Shown here: piece by piece, positions 22,913 to 36,289 of the stretch
How positions within the stretch are numbered: position 1 is the stretch's first letter
Layout: each line of letters opens with the position of its first letter
Assembly: GCA_947568835.1 (NCBI GenBank)
Contig: OX387607.1
Location: forward strand, 2,108,001 to 2,172,000
Length of the DNA: 64,000 nucleotides
Reading direction: 5' to 3'
From: Protonemura montana
Taxonomy: Eukaryota > Arthropoda > Insecta > Plecoptera > Nemouridae
Made by a program: the position numbers and the translations under genes
Notes under the pieces: model-generated
What the model was told of the DNA's origin: nothing
Seen by the model: the letters and a program-made list of their open reading frames with translations, nothing else
The model's database searches: none

Positions 22913-23999
22913 CTGTCATACCTGGAGGTTTTGCCAATACACTGGCTTGTTATGTACTTTAGGGTGGCAATCGATAGCTTATGATAATTAGTTTTCAAAG
23001 ACCAATTTCGATTAATTTGAGCTGTTTTGTTGATTTTCTGAAGAAGTGAAGGGATAGAAAGAAATGCAATGATCTTATGGGTTAACTTCTTTGAAATTCC
23101 TATATTTTTAGGAAACTAATGGAGAATTGAGTATGATTTATAGCTGTATAATGGAAAATGAAACAATGTTTCAACGTACATATCCTGAATGACAAGTAAT
23201 TTTAATTTTTGAGGTAGAAAAGAGCATTTGTACAAAAAACCACTATGCAACTGTTGAGCATACATGAAAAATGTTTGCTTATATTTTAAAATCTGAATCT
23301 TGCAGAGTTATGATGAGTTGTGAAGTACGGAAATACTTACATATGTACGACACACATGAACAGCAAGTATTTTTCTCGTGTCTCAAAGATCACAATTCTC
23401 TTTCCTCCTCTTTTTTTTAAAAGTTATTATCATTTTGTTGTTGTGAATACTACATTTAGACGAATAATTCACAAAAACAACCGCCGCCAGCGTACATCAC
23501 AGCGCACCAACGTCCCAGCTTGGTCTTTACAAAGTGGTGCAATCACTCTACTTGATAAAACCCGACAAGCCACGCTAGAGGTGTAGGTGCACTACACTTG
23601 TGTAGCAAGTTCATATCTTGGACGCCTAAACCGTCGCTTATTTCATGCCCCGGTGTCAAGGGGTTGAGGCATAAACCAGGAATCGATTTGATATCGTCAC
23701 TCCAGCTTATTTATTAAGGTCACCAGTAATGTTCTGGAACTTTCGGTTTAAAATTCCAGGCTTTTCTTATAAATGAGAGGAAAATTCAGATGATTTCTGC
23801 TGTTAGATTAACAGAGTAAGCCATGTGGAGCGATCGGTCCCAAAATCTACCTTCTCTCTCTATATGAAGTTAATACGCTTTTACTTCAAGGCCGAGGTTA
23901 GATAGGATTCTTAAAGAAAAGAGAAAGAAAATAGTTTTACACCTACAATTTGGACTTGATTTTAGATCATAATAACCACTGTTACCTTGTCAACGCTAT
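22913..23999. other. Non-coding stretch
   Basis: No supported gene or known repeat. The frame at 23320-23586 (88 codons) has no recognisable motif. Confidence 0.5.
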
Positions 24000-24004
24000 A
24001 ATAT

Positions 24005-24545
24005 AGGATAGGAGAATTGAGAAGCTCTGTCAGGTGATCTCAGCATCTTCATGGCTACCAAACGTTGAATCTAACATTGAACCTCCTATTCTAGGCCATG
24101 ATATACCCGTGGTAACATAAGACAGCAGAATAGAGAAGCTCTGTCAGGCGATCTCAGCATCTCCATGGCTACCAAACGTAGAATTTACCATTGAACCTCC
24201 TATGCTAGGCCATGATATACCCGTGGTAACATAAGATAGCAGAATTGAGAAGCTCTGTCAGGCGATCTCAGCATCTCAATGGCTACCAAACGTTGAATCT
24301 ACCATTGAACCTCCTATGCTAGTCCATGATATACCCGTGGTAACATAAGATAGCAGAATTGAGAAGCTCTGTCAGGCGATCTCAGCATCTCCATGGCTAC
24401 CAAACGTTGAATCTACCATTGAACCTCCTATGCTAGGCCATGATATACCCGTGGTAACATAAGATAGCAGAATTGAGAAGCTCTGTCAGGCGATCTCAGC
24501 ATCTCCATGGAAACCAAGAGTTAAATCTATCATTGCACCTCCCTT
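24005..24545 (+). repeat. 114-bp satellite array A, about 5 units
   Basis: The motif gaagctctgtcagg recurs at 24021, 24135, 24249, 24363 and 24477, a strict 114-bp period. Each unit includes gatctcagcatctccatggc, accaaacgttgaatct, cctcctatgctaggccatg and cccgtggtaacataag. The first and last units are the most diverged. The last ends at cacctccctttatata. Confidence 0.95.
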
Positions 24546-25126
24546 TATATATTTTTTCAAAGTAGGCAACAAAAAAGACCACATAAAATGTATCAAATTC
24601 TCATTATAAAGTCAGTTATTTTCTCCTGAAGTAAGCAATGCCTTGAAAATATCGCACAAACACTAACTGAGCAATTGAAGCGTCATTAAGCAATAATGGA
24701 ACTCTGAAAACATAACCACTTTTTTAAATGAAAGAAAACTTTGCAATGCCAGAATGTTTTGACAGAAACGCGCGCCTGTCCAGCCCTCCTAGTCACGACC
24801 AACTCAATATATTACCGCTAACTCGGGGACGGCGTCGGTAGATCGCGTTGTAAACGACCATCCAAAACACCTATTAGCGTCCAAAGTAAACTCTGTAGCG
24901 CGGGAAAAGCACATGTGACTGGCGGCTAATGGGCTGGTAGTGACGGGGTGGCCACCTCGGGCTCGGGTCACACAGCGTTCTCATTTCAGGCATCGGCTAG
25001 AGCGTGCACGGGTATACTTTCTCTTATACACGTGATTTAATGGCGGTTCACATCAAGATCTTTGATTCTCACAGAAAATTTTCATTTTTAATTGTTTACG
25101 CTACAACTTCGATGTGATTATTGGGG
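24546..25126. other. Non-coding with a CpG-rich patch
   Basis: No gene recognised. A CpG-rich patch at about 24770-25010 includes ggggacggcgtcggtagatc and a possible acceptor (ctcatttcag), but no coherent exon. Confidence 0.4.
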
Positions 25127-25452
25127 TTTGACGACGCACTGGTTTAATGGCGTCGGTGAATGAGCGGATGATTTTGAGGATGATGATGAACCTAACCTAG
25201 TCTGTAAGGGAGGAGGGGAAACTCGGTGCCGGCACGTAGCCTACTCCTGTCGAAGAGCACCAAGGCGACCACCGGCGTAACGTCCCTTCCGAAGGACGGT
25301 ACAACGCGAACAACAGGATTACTCCACAAATCCATGCTGTCGAGAGGTTGATAAGCAAGGCGAGTGAAGTTGTTCTACTAAATTTCATCCCTTCAACCTC
25401 TCTACCGAACAGAACTATAACTTTGGTTATCTCACGAGAACCGGTGTTTCCA
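25127..25452 (-). mobile_element. 5S-SINE copy with internal deletion in the head
   Basis: On the minus strand it keeps the 5S start (ggaaacaccggttctcgtga) but jumps to the body (agttctgttcgg) soon after, losing about 60 bp including the 5S C-box. The body and tail are complete, including tgtaccgtccttcggaag, gtgccggcacc, catcatcatcctc and accagtgcgtcgtcaaac. With its internal promoter partly deleted, it is unlikely to be transcribed by Pol III. Confidence 0.8.
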
Positions 25453-28400
25453 ACTCGCCAGACCGTTCGGTCACTATTACTTTAACTAGGAGTTGAGGTT
25501 ATGGCGTGACTGTCCTTAAGACTAGAGAACGATAGTTTACTTTTGGAATTATTCTGTAGGAATTTCCATTTTATTTCAACAAACCTGGCCTGAAGCGGGT
25601 AAACCTCGCTCTTATATGTGGGGAAATCATACACCGTGCACCAAATGTGAATAATTAAAGATAGAAAGAGGATAACGGATGATTGGCCTTGGAAATGTGT
25701 TTCAAGGTTACTTTAGACGACCTTGGGTTCTAGCCAAATTACTTTATATCGGCATGGAATTATTGCCTGGAATTTGTTGGAGTTAAGAATACTTTAGTTG
25801 CTTTCTAAGGCAGTTGTTCAGGGGAAACAATGACCTACAAAGAATATTTAGAAATGTGTCTCTAGAAAGTCAATCACTAATGCATATTAGGATAAAATAA
25901 TTAGCATATTAATGTTTATTTCTAACTTAGCCCCAGCCGGGTATTTAGAGTATAATTCAGTGTTTAATTTGACTTGCTGCGGGTATAGGGTGAAACTAAA
26001 CAAGCTTGTGGTCGGGCAGGTACACGGGGCTGTAGAGCGTAGTATCCCGTGTTCCATGAACCTGCTAAACAAGCCGCTGTGCCATGCCATTCTTTGCTCT
26101 CCTATGCGTCGAGTGCAAGCAATCTTCGCCCTTGCGACTTATTTGCGTCAAAAGTGTCAAAATAGAGCCTTAATTTTCTGTCAGAAAATCCGAACTTTTA
26201 GTTTAGTAAAACTAGACTTTGCAGAATCGTTTTTTATGTATGGCAATCCTGAAAAACTGCAGTGTAAAAGTTTTGTCATAACCTCAAATTTGTTCTGGGT
26301 TTGATTTGGATGTATCGAGCGTTCCGTAAAAGTTTTCTAGTGGGTTTATGGCAATGAGCTGTGATAATCTTGGTCTTACCTTTAAGTTTACTTTTAAATT
26401 GTCAGCACCATATGGTTGAAAATGTAGTGTCTATTAAATACGGGGCACGATAATTAAAAAACACTTGGGGCCAGTTTTACCACTTACCAGTCTTACCACT
26501 TAAAAAAAAATCACAGGTTTAATTGATGAAAATTTAGATATATGATTGGCTGTTACCATAGAGATGAGTATTTGACTTGTGGTTATCTTTCCAGCAGGAC
26601 AATTCAAAACTACACCGTACGTCTACACTTCTAACGGACTCTTTAAAACAAATCTTATTTTCAAAGAACTATTTTGATTGGCCAAGCAAATAACAAATAA
26701 ACGTGCTGTTGAGTTCTTAACGAGCCATTGAAAAACTGGCACTTAATCTATATTCAAAAGCATATTAATTTTCAGTCCAACTCTTAGCTGGTAATTATCC
26801 AACCTAGTTACTATTTTATTGTTGGCAAATCTAGAATGAGTTTGTGGCTATTCCAATGTCTTAAAACTGATCCTGTGAGACTTGCAGTTTTAGTTAACTT
26901 CCACCGACAACCGGCGAGTGACTCGCTTGACTAGCAGGTGTGAACCTTGTCTCAACGAAGAGCACCTAGCTTGATCGGCGGCAGCAAATGGTGGTCTAGA
27001 CCCGCTTCTCAGGTGCGTGCCAACCAGCCATCACTTCCACCTCGTTCCAGATTATGACTGGAGGGTGAACTCACGACGCCCTCGCCCACCGAGCGTCCGG
27101 GCGAAAATATCGGCACCAAACAGCGTGAACTACTTATAAACTATAAGCCGAGTCGTCGAGAAAATATCAACTGCTATCAAAACTTGATAACAACAAATTA
27201 GTGACCGTTCATGCGCGGACATGATTTATTACCAGGACTTTATCAAATTTTAACATTTTAATATTTTAAGTTAAACGATCATAAAATTTAATTTCTTTTC
27301 TGACCTTCTCGGCACTAGTTTCTCGAAATATTTTTCATACAGGACGTGTTAAATCATCTGTTATGTATCTAGTCTCTCAGGTCAGAGCAATTCAGCCGCT
27401 AAAAAAGATTAAACACACAAATTACAAATCAAATATCAACTTCAATCCAACAAATAATCCCATGGTCCTCTTCTTGTTGACAAATTACTCCAAGATTTAT
27501 TTTATTTATTCATTTCACAAACATAAAAACACAAAATATCTTTCAGCGTACCTATAGCGGAAAAAATCGTTGCAATATTGCAAATTTCGCCAAGAAAAAC
27601 ATCATATTTTAGGTTTGAAAACTTGAGGTTTGAGATTTAGAGGTATTGAAACCTCCCCGTTTCATGGAGCAAAGTTCTTAGCGCAGTTGAACATGAAGTT
27701 TTTTAGCATCGAAATAGAACTTTTGAGACTCAGAACCAAAACACGGGTATAAATTCGTCATGGTACTTCAAGTTCGCTGCCCGAATCCGAATGAAGTGCC
27801 CTGAACTGAATGGCAAGCCCACAAGCGATGTGATTGACAATAGCCCGACGTTTTCCATCGCCTTTTCATGACACATTAGCTGTCAATTTCACAGATCACG
27901 AGACCAAACGACCGTTAAACAATCACATATTCAAACAAAATGGGGTGTCATGTATGTGTGACAACGTTTCGATGCTAGGAGGCGCATGAAGTGACGTATT
28001 CGATCCTGTTGGGTGCACTGAGCTGTGATGAGCTTGGAAAACATGGAAAAACTGAGCCAGGCGTTTTAATGGGACTTTCAACTTAAGTTGCTATTGCTTA
28101 CAATCGGTGACTGAAATTTATTTTCACCATCATGATGATTTGTGGAAAGGTCCGCGAACTTGGCATCTATACTTTTGATAACCAACGGGAATCTCTAAGA
28201 ATCTTTAGTGCTGAATTTTTGATCTTAAGTGCCACTGATTTTGGAATTATTCCTGCCAAATTGTTAATTCCAGAGATAGTTCTGTTCCGCAACTGGTAGT
28301 GGTTTTGTAATCCCATTTCATTCCTTTCATACTCGAAAAAAAATTTTTTGGTGAAAATGATTGAAAAATCTGACAGTAACAGAGCGAAACTGGTCATATC

Positions 28401-28671
28401 GAGTTGCTAAATTTCTATATTTGTTTGCCAGTAGCAAAAAATCCAAAGAGTACTAAAAATTCGACCAGTTATCAATTCGGAATTTAGTGCCTCTAAATGG
28501 GGTTGTTGAACATTTGTCTCCGTATTTTACAACGAATGTTTTCGGTAACGTCAGCTTGGTATCGGATATCAGATGTATGGTAGCTCCACATGCAAGTACG
28601 CTGTTTTAGAAAAGGGTGCTTGTCAATGGGGTGGGTTGGAGGGTGTGTTTTTTTGGGTGTGTTAGACATCT
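25453..28671. other. Non-coding stretch
   Basis: No supported gene. The 130-codon frame at 25912-26304 has random-looking composition and an opposing frame. No known repeat family was recognised in this block. Confidence 0.5.
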
Positions 28672-28707
28672 CGCTCGGCGACAAGTTATTGTCTATGTCG
28701 CCGAGCG
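28672..28707. other. Perfect 12-bp inverted repeat (hairpin)
   Basis: The arms cgctcggcgaca (28672-28683) and tgtcgccgagcg (28696-28707) are perfect complements around a 12-nt spacer. The arms are GC-rich in an AT-rich setting. It is too short for a typical animal microRNA precursor. A protein-binding dyad or transposon end is possible. Confidence 0.85.
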
Positions 28708-29324
28708 GAAGAATTGTCGACCAAATGGCCGGAAACAAGGAAACGTTCATGCGATATTCGGCTGTTTATTGGGAACAGTTTTATGTTTGGAAACTTTGGA
28801 CTTGTGTGTTGCTGGCAAGGGGACTGAGTCGTCGCTTGATTCGCTCCCGAACAAAGGAGACTACTTAACATTAGAGTGTTTGTTTTGTATAGGAGTCTGT
28901 TGAACAGAGCGGTTGCGTTTTAAATCTGAGTAGAGCGGAAAATGCGACAAATTCCTCATATGAGGACATTTTCACATTTTTAACGAATTTCTGTGTTGAT
29001 TTGAGGAAAATCTGAATCAAATTATATTGGAAATTGAATGATAGTTTTTAAATTAAGAATCTTCTATAAAGAGAGAGACACCAGATAATTAAAATACATC
29101 CGAATGAGGGACTGAGTTTTCAGAAAATTAAACCTGAATGTTTATGTTCCCGTTAGGTCAAAAACTTTTCATTCTAGTTCTTCCTAAACTCACCAAGATT
29201 TAAATATACAAATATGAACTACATATGAACAACTTAAAACAACTTAAACAGCTTTAAACAACTTTAACCTAATGTGCCATATAAAAATGTGTGGAAAACA
29301 ATGTTTAGAACTGCTAGTTCTATT
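28708..29324. other. Non-coding stretch, weak ORFs
   Basis: Two overlapping plus frames (28590-28868 and 28616-28903) read through the hairpin. One contains the protein-like GRIVDQMAGNKETFMRYSAV but has no family match. The rest is AT-rich. Confidence 0.35.
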
Positions 29325-29716
29325 GACAGTTCCAGCAATGTTTCAGCAATGTTCCAGCCATGTTCCAGCCATGTTCCCACAATGTTCCAGCCATGTTCCA
29401 GCCATGTTTCAGCCATGTTCCAGCCATGTTCCAGCCATGTTCCAGCCATGTTCCCACAGTGTTCCAGCCATGTTCCAGCCATGTTCCCGCAATGTTCCAG
29501 CCATGTTCCAGCCATGTTCCAGCCATGTTCCAGCCATGTTCCAGCCATATTTCAGCCATGTTCCAGCCATGTTCCCACAGTGTTCCAGCCATGTTCCAGC
29601 CATGTTCCCGCAATGTTCCAGCCATGTTCCAGCCATGTTCCAGCCATGTTCCAGCCATGTTCCAGCCATGTTCCCACAGTGTTCCAGCCATGTTCCAGCC
29701 ATGTTCCCGCAATGTT
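29325..29716. repeat. 12-bp minisatellite (about 32 units)
   Basis: The unit ccagccatgttc is repeated about 32 times, with variant units cccacaatgttc and cccgcaatgttc inserted in a recurring pattern. The unit is a multiple of three and contains no stop codon in several frames, so it produces long false ORFs on both strands (up to 169 codons, QPCSSHVPAMF-type repeats). Confidence 0.97.
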
Positions 29717-29945
29717 CCTCTGTGACACACTTTTACATGCAGTCATTCACTTTGTGTGAATACCACGGTGGCCAAGATTAAATTGTCCGCATCTCGAAAC
29801 GATGCTAAGTCCAGGCCTCTTTATTAGACTGCATAACAGCCTCGACGCCGTGACTGTCGCTCGACAGTGTCAGCGACAATGTGTTTGATGCACAACGATA
29901 AACCCGCATGGTTCTCGATCAGCTGATCTGAGTTACATATGTGAT

Positions 29946-30019
29946 GGGGGGGGGGGGGGGGGGGGGAATAACTCACTCGGAAAATGCAGGGTGGGGAAGG
30001 GGGGGGGGGGGGGGGGGGG
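29946..30019 (+). repeat. Paired oligo(dG) tracts
   Basis: G runs of about 21 at 29946-29966 and about 21 at 29999-30019, separated by 32 bp that itself contains gtgggg. They follow closely after the 12-bp minisatellite. Strong G-quadruplex potential; the lengths may be unreliable. Confidence 0.9.
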
Positions 30020-30116
30020 TGACATCATGCGTCTGTTTTCTAATCCAGGAAGTTTCTAGGCGTGGGGCTGCACAACTTTTTTCCTGAGCGCGTGGGCTGA
30101 AAAGTATTTGGGTTTT

Positions 30117-30200
30117 AATGGTTTTTAGACTCATGTCTACTTTATCTAATCTTAGCACTAGTTTTTGCAAAAACTATTTGAACTGGGTTTTGAATGTCTT
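30117..30200 (+). mobile_element. MITE-B end fragment
   Basis: It matches the left arm of the foldback at 60174-60418: tttttagactcatgtctact, cttagcactagttttt and gggttttgaatg. The right arm is missing. Confidence 0.75.
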
Positions 30201-33200
30201 TTTGAATGAAATGTTTGTTTGTTAGAGTTGTGTTGGAAGTGTTCGATTTATGGAATGTAGGTTGTTTCAGTTCTGAGTTGCTGAATTGCTGAAAAACTTC
30301 TTGGCTGAAATGGTTGAAAAATGTTTTAAAAAAGTTGTAAAAAGGTTCTAAATTGTAATAAGGTTGTAAGAAAACTCCGCACTAGAGGTAATTGAATCCA
30401 TGGTCCATTGCACTCCTAGATAATAATATATTTGGTCTTAGTTCTAGATGTTCTGGGCTGGATTGCAAACTGAAATTACTAAGGTCTACGTTAACGCCTT
30501 CTGTTGCATTGGAGGATGAGCGTTTTACAACTTACTTGCAAATACATGACAATGCGAGTAGAACTGGAATGCGTGGTTTAGCGCTTCTAAAAATTCTAGG
30601 TCTGGTACATTTCAATACGACCAGCACATGTATGAAATTTTGTGAAATTTTATCAAGTTTTTTGGCATTTATCCAGTATGCAAATTTTCGGGAAAAAAAT
30701 ACACCTTTTTTGTGAAAATGTATTAAAAAAATTACTATGCCTACGACTTTTTCCAAAAACGTGGCAGATATAAGTTGTTAAATTTTAAATGTGTCCCGAA
30801 AATTTCATTCAAATTGGTGTAAAGCAAAAAAACACAGAAAAACCAAAAAAAAACAAAAAAAAACAAAAAAATTTTACATACCTCTTTCTGGGTATTCATA
30901 TTCAATCTTCGCTTCGCTTGCTATGCTCATCCAATGACTAGGCTAGTTCATTTTCAACTGTATTATAAAACAAGGTACTATAAAAAGTAGATGTGTCAAA
31001 AAAGCATGTGCATTTGACAAGTCCCTTTTGTGTGCGGCAAACTAACTTCTCATTTGTCGCTTAAAACAGATAAATTCCACTCAAAGAAGACACCTTCTGC
31101 CATACGACCAACCGCCATGAACCAAAAGCGGAACCTGTCCATATATCTTTCAGTTTTGAAAACTACGCAGCTCTCCGAGGGAGCAATTACCCTAGTGATG
31201 GGTGTGTGAACGCCGTTCGATTGTCAACGGCGAGGGCTGGCCAGGTATAACGGTGCCAACACATTTAAATATCAGGTGGGGGAGGGTGCAGACCACTTGC
31301 AGGGTACCTACAAGCGGAACTACTCGTTTAGAGCTGACGACATAAACGTTTTGTGACCGCTTTGAAATATGTTGTTAGATTACAATCAAAGATCTTCTGC
31401 AGATATATTTGAACTGCACGGTGCAATGACGCGCTGAAACGGTGGATGGAATGAATCTGATAGAATTGTGTTTGGTGACTTTTCTATTTGAATCAATTGT
31501 CGGGGACGCATCTTATTAAGGAAAACCTAACTTTTCTGAGGTTTTATTAAACCCAATTGAAAAACATCTGGTATTTCCTATAAGCTTCCATGAACAAGAA
31601 TTGAAATATTTGCAGCATTTATATCACTTTCATTTCAATTAACCAATGATTAAGTGAAATTACTAAAATATAAAACTATGTATTAAGTTGGTTATTTGAG
31701 ATGAAGTCTCCGAGATTTTACCTTTTCCCCCAACAAAGACCATGAGTACAAAAAGTTGGTTACAGCCACAAAGATCTGCAGTTGACCACACAAAATGGAG
31801 AAAAACTTTCTAACAACCGATATTTTACCTTACCGACAGACGCGCAATATATCAAATTGAAATATCCCAAAACGTGCACCGACAACTGGACAGTGACAGC
31901 CTAACGAACTGAGTAAAAGAGTCGGCATTTATTTAAACATCTTTCAGCTGCGCATCGCTTCCCCCCGCAGCCCCGCAGTCAGCACTGGAGGACAGTTTTG
32001 TTTTGCATCTGCTTTCTGCGGGGCACATGGATTGCTGGTTTACGATTGCCAAAATGTAAAGGCAAACTGAATATCAAATACCAAAGTCTGGAATCCTTGC
32101 TGCTAGGCATTTTTCAGTTTGGGAAATGCTTAGCCCATACAGAATCCGAGGTGTATCAAAATAACAGCGTTTACTCGTTAAATTTAGTTTTTCTACATAA
32201 ACAAGGTTTTTCAGGCTTGCTACATTGGTGGCAGTGGTGTGGGATTACATCCAGCTAAACGTATCTACCAATATTTGAGTGAAATTAAAAAAATGGTCAT
32301 GGTTGACAAGAAAAAAAAACACTTCTTTCCAATTTTTTCAATCTTTTTTACGCCATATTTAGAAAACGGATAATTCTAATCTTGATTGCTCTTCAGTTTT
32401 TATTGCAATTACAAAATTTGTATCAATGCTGGTCCATTCACCAAATTGCAAAACAAAACTAACATTGCGGCACTAAAAAGGGTATTGGAAAAGTGTAAAA
32501 AATATCCGTTTTAAATGTTTATCTTAACATGTAAACCATTGTATCCTATGAGTATCAGATCTGATCCTCGATAGATTACATAGTAAAACGCCTAACCAAA
32601 ATGGTCATAGACCGCAATTAGCCAAAGTACAACATAGGTTGTGCATTGCACGGTTCGTCTACAACATAAAGTGAGACTTAGTCATAACCGGGATGAAAAG
32701 CGTGTGAAAACATTCTCAAAACGACCCATCAGTGAGCTGTCAATGTCAAAAAATGACAGATAAAACGACGACAATAATTCGACACGAGCGCGCCTCAGCA
32801 GCAAAGCGACGAACCAACGGTTGGGCTGTACCGATTCAAAATGTCCCCGACCGGAAACAGTTTCACGCTAGACGCTCGCTACACATCCGTTCACAGCCGA
32901 CTGAATCTACCAGAACATTACTTACGCCTTCTTAATAGATGGGCATAAGTCATTCGACAAGCACCTAGCCAAAGAAACAGAGAATTCGGGCAGGCATCAC
33001 ACATAAAATTATAAAAAGCGTTGTTGAGCTACGTTTAATAAGGCTGTGCGAAAGAGGAAGGAATCGTTTATAGGAATTAGAGACAATGGCGACACTGTCG
33101 TGTGATGCAATTCAAGTCTTGTTTTTTATAGAATGTAAATTTAGGTGGGTGATGTAAATTGTCGGTGACAACAGCTAGTTGGTGTAACGTTGTGCACTGC

Positions 33201-34583
33201 TAATGTAACGCACTTTGGTGAGCGGTTACTTGTAATTGAAGTGAGATTATATCACATAGTTGGCATGAGTGTCAGCCCACAGTGCTCTACCTTTTGTGAT
33301 GGATCCACAAACAAACTAGCTCAGAACAATGTAGAAGTTTCTGGGTTCTGATTCATAAAGGTGTAGCATGCTAAATCGAGGCTTATTCTAGCCTATTTTC
33401 AACAACACCAGTGTTAATGGCAGATCTTTCTTGCAATCATAACTTTTATGATCTTGTGGGATTATGTTGCTGGAAAGCTGTGAAAACAGAGAATCTCTGG
33501 TGGAAACGGCATAGATGTTCTTGGAATTCGTGCGTTAGCATTTGCTTGGCAAATTTCCTTATACAATCTTCAGTCAAGCAGAATTTGAAGTCAAAGAAAA
33601 ACGTTTCGATTAGAACATGCTTCCGGTCAGGCAACAGGAAGTCATATTTCCCTACTTATTTGGGAAAGCATCACGGAAAAACAGCTGCGACCTGCGGAAA
33701 TGCATTTTCTTTTACAGCACTTTAAGGTGACAGTTGGACTAGTTACAAAGTGTAGAAGTTTTAACATTTCGAGTTTCTAGTTTTACGCAAGATTATTTCC
33801 ACGAGTCTGATAGCGTTAATGGCATAAGACGAAATGTGTCTTATCACAAAATCTCCAATAATTTCTTACTAAACTTTATCTTTACTTCTACAGGAGTTTT
33901 AAGGCGTACATGGGAATCATTTATGTTGATATCTGTTTCCTAGCCTCCCTGGGGAGTCGTCATTACTTGTAAGGGTCATTTCTCTCTCCTTTCACGTATC
34001 CATATGGACTTTAATTCGCCCTATGAATTCACCGCGTACCCAAGGGACAGGGAAACAGTGGTCAAGATACGGGGACAATAACAAAGTTGAGATCTAGAAA
34101 CTATTTCCTCTGTTATCGTCGGAATTGACCCTTAAGGAACCGTATATCTCCGGGTTATTTTATTCGAGGGTAAGATCAATCTTGTTAGAGACAATCTCCT
34201 TGTTTTTCCTACCGTTTTCGACCAATTGGAACAAGGAAAATATGAATTGATTGAGAAATGGTTTCGATATTTGAGGTCTGGGTCAAAATTTTGTTGCAAT
34301 GCGGTCTGCAATGTGCATTTTCTAGGTCTCATTGAAAGTGCCAGCTTCCCAATATAATAATATAAACTCAGCAGCTCTGTTTTCGTATGCACCTTTATCC
34401 CAGCAAATCAATTGTACGTCACAAGGCAAAAGTTTCAAATTACACCAATTGAGGAAAAAATGGCTTTGCATTGAAATATCTTGTTATTAAAGCTTCATCT
34501 AACCAACTTTCAACACATAGTTTACGATCAAGCAAAGAAGATGGTCGATTCAACTGCTAATAGCCATGGAGCTGTAGCATGAA
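30201..34583. other. Long non-coding stretch
   Basis: No supported gene. The frames at 30392-30715, 31998-32258 and 33411-33725 lack motifs, and most have an opposing frame. A-rich runs occur at 30835-30871. A CpG-richer patch lies at 32760-32900. Any exon here would need transcript evidence. Confidence 0.5.
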
Positions 34584-34965
34584 GGAAACACCGGTTCTCG
34601 TGAGATCACCGAAGTTAAGCAACACTGCGCTGGGTCAGGTATTGGATGGGTGACCACCATACATATGACCAGTTTTGTTCGGGAGAGAGGTTGGAGGAAT
34701 AAAAGTTAGTACAGCAACTTCACTCGCCAATTGCTTATCAACATCTCGACAGCATGGATTTGTGGAGGAATATTGCTGTTCGCGTTGTACCGTCCTTCGG
34801 AAGGGACGTGAAGCCTTGGGACCCCTTCGACAGAAGTAAGCTTCTTGCCAGCACAAGGTATCTCCTCCTGTTTTCTAGTCTAGATTAGATTCATCATCAT
34901 CCTCATCATCACCCTCGCCATTAGACCAGTGCCACATCGCCCGCAGTCAAAACATTGCGTCAGCG
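34584..34965 (+). mobile_element. 5S-SINE, most complete copy
   Basis: The head (34584-34664) aligns with 5S rRNA: gaaacaccggttctcgtgag, atcaccgaagttaagcaac (A-box region) and tattggatgggtgaccacc (C-box). The body then has gttcgggagagaggttgg, gcatggatttgtggaggaat and tgtaccgtccttcggaag. The tail has catcatcatcctcatcatca and gccattagaccagtgccaca. The head carries the internal Pol III promoter expected of a SINE3-type element. The unit is about 380 bp. It has no coding capacity and would depend on a LINE for movement. Confidence 0.85.
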
Positions 34966-36228
34966 TCACTAAGTTTTTCAAATAAATCAAACAATTTTCT
35001 GAACCACTTACTGACCAGAAAAAAACTAAAAAAACATCTCCACTCTGACCTGTTCACTTCCAGCCATTGCAAGGAATAAAACACACTTTCTCCAAATTTT
35101 CGAAAGGGAAAACTGGGCCCACCGAAGAATCCCCTTCCGGCCATCGTTTGGTGGTGTGTTTGGTGGTCTAACGCACTGTGCGTGGTTTTTCGTGCGTGAA
35201 GTCCCTATGATAGATGCACGTGTCACCACCAGGATCGCCGCTGTCGAGGGAGTCACCCACTCTTGCCCCAGAACCGTTCCATGCACCGACAGGTCTGCTC
35301 GCGACGTGGCTGACGCTAGATTTTTCACAATTTGCCGGCTGTTGGTCAGGAAATGGAGGCTGTCTCCATGGCGATGAGATAGTACTGGAAGTACGACACT
35401 TTTTGATGCTTAACTTGAGGTTATTTTTGGGTCAATGGGCGGTTTTTTTTTTGACAATCGACCGGTAGCTTATGCGGAGGTGAGCTAATGGAATTGACAC
35501 ATTTTTTGGACTAATTTTCGATAAAGATGATATATATTTATGTGTATATATATATTACTGTGTCATGTTGTAGAACATGTGATATAATTAAAAAAAAAAG
35601 TTGATGAAATAATATTATTCAAAAATAACGTTCTGCCCTGAAACCATAAGAGCAATCTAAGTCAGGCTGAATTGGTAGAGAAGAGAATTTTAGGTGCTTC
35701 ATAAAGCAAATCTACACGTGGTCAAATATAATAGTTCCTTAAAAATCCAGCAAACAAATAACAAGTCTAAAATACACTTAATCTTAATTTGTTATCAGTC
35801 ATTTTTCGTATCTTTAAGTTTTTTTTAAGAAGATTTTTTCAAGCCATCGAAAGAAGTCGGCAAGCAAGTTAGAGAAGAGTTTTTGCATGATGGAGTTCGG
35901 AATTATTTTGTCTTTAGACTTAATTACACTTTTTAAATCACAGTTTATTTTTTATTTTTTTCAAAACAGACTTAAAAAGGGTCCATGTCACAAAAATCAC
36001 TACCCGCAACGATAATTTTCCATAGAAAACAGATTCACCGAACTTCATTATAGTTTTATTGGAGCAAAATCCAATAAAAACAGAGTAAACCGCGTCTCCT
36101 AAATCATCAACCAACGTCATTGAAGCACCATACAACTACACGATCAGTGCCACCACCTTCTTCACCCCGCAAATTCGATTAGTAAGACAAGTGACAGATC
36201 CATCTCGTTACCAAAATCCCCGACTTAC
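34966..36228. other. Non-coding, with CpG-rich patch
   Basis: The 35150-35380 patch is GC-rich and open on both strands (for example 35026-35328 minus, 35156-35377 plus). I could not decide whether any frame is real. A TA microsatellite lies at about 35530-35556. The rest is AT-rich. Confidence 0.4.
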
Positions 36229-36289
36229 CTAGAATCCTCTTGATCCTTACCCTCCAGAATCCTGGCCGTGACGCGGTAACCCAGGATAA
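36229..36289 (-). CDS. Candidate exon with strong donor
   Basis: On the minus strand the frame encodes RVILGYRVTARILEG followed by KDQEDS and ends at donor tctag/GTAAGTCGG (intron from 36228). The peptide looks like real coding sequence and the codons are CpG-containing. A stop lies a few codons upstream of the quoted start in this frame, and no convincing acceptor follows it (only ccctgtgag). The 5' boundary is therefore uncertain. Family not recognised. Confidence 0.25.

Noticed and set aside
29264..29781. Several ORFs of 94-169 codons on both strands with PAMFQPCSSHV-type repeats
   Set aside because: All derive from the stop-free 12-bp minisatellite; five or more frames are open at once.
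34584..34664. True 5S rRNA gene
   Set aside because: Only about 80 bp align with 5S, the 3' part is replaced by SINE body, and the sequence is present in many truncated copies.
35090..36060. Identical KFGESVFY peptides with synonymous differences in two minus frames (near 35.1 and 36.04 kb)
   Set aside because: Surrounding residues do not align. One eight-residue match is about what chance allows for all frames of 64 kb.
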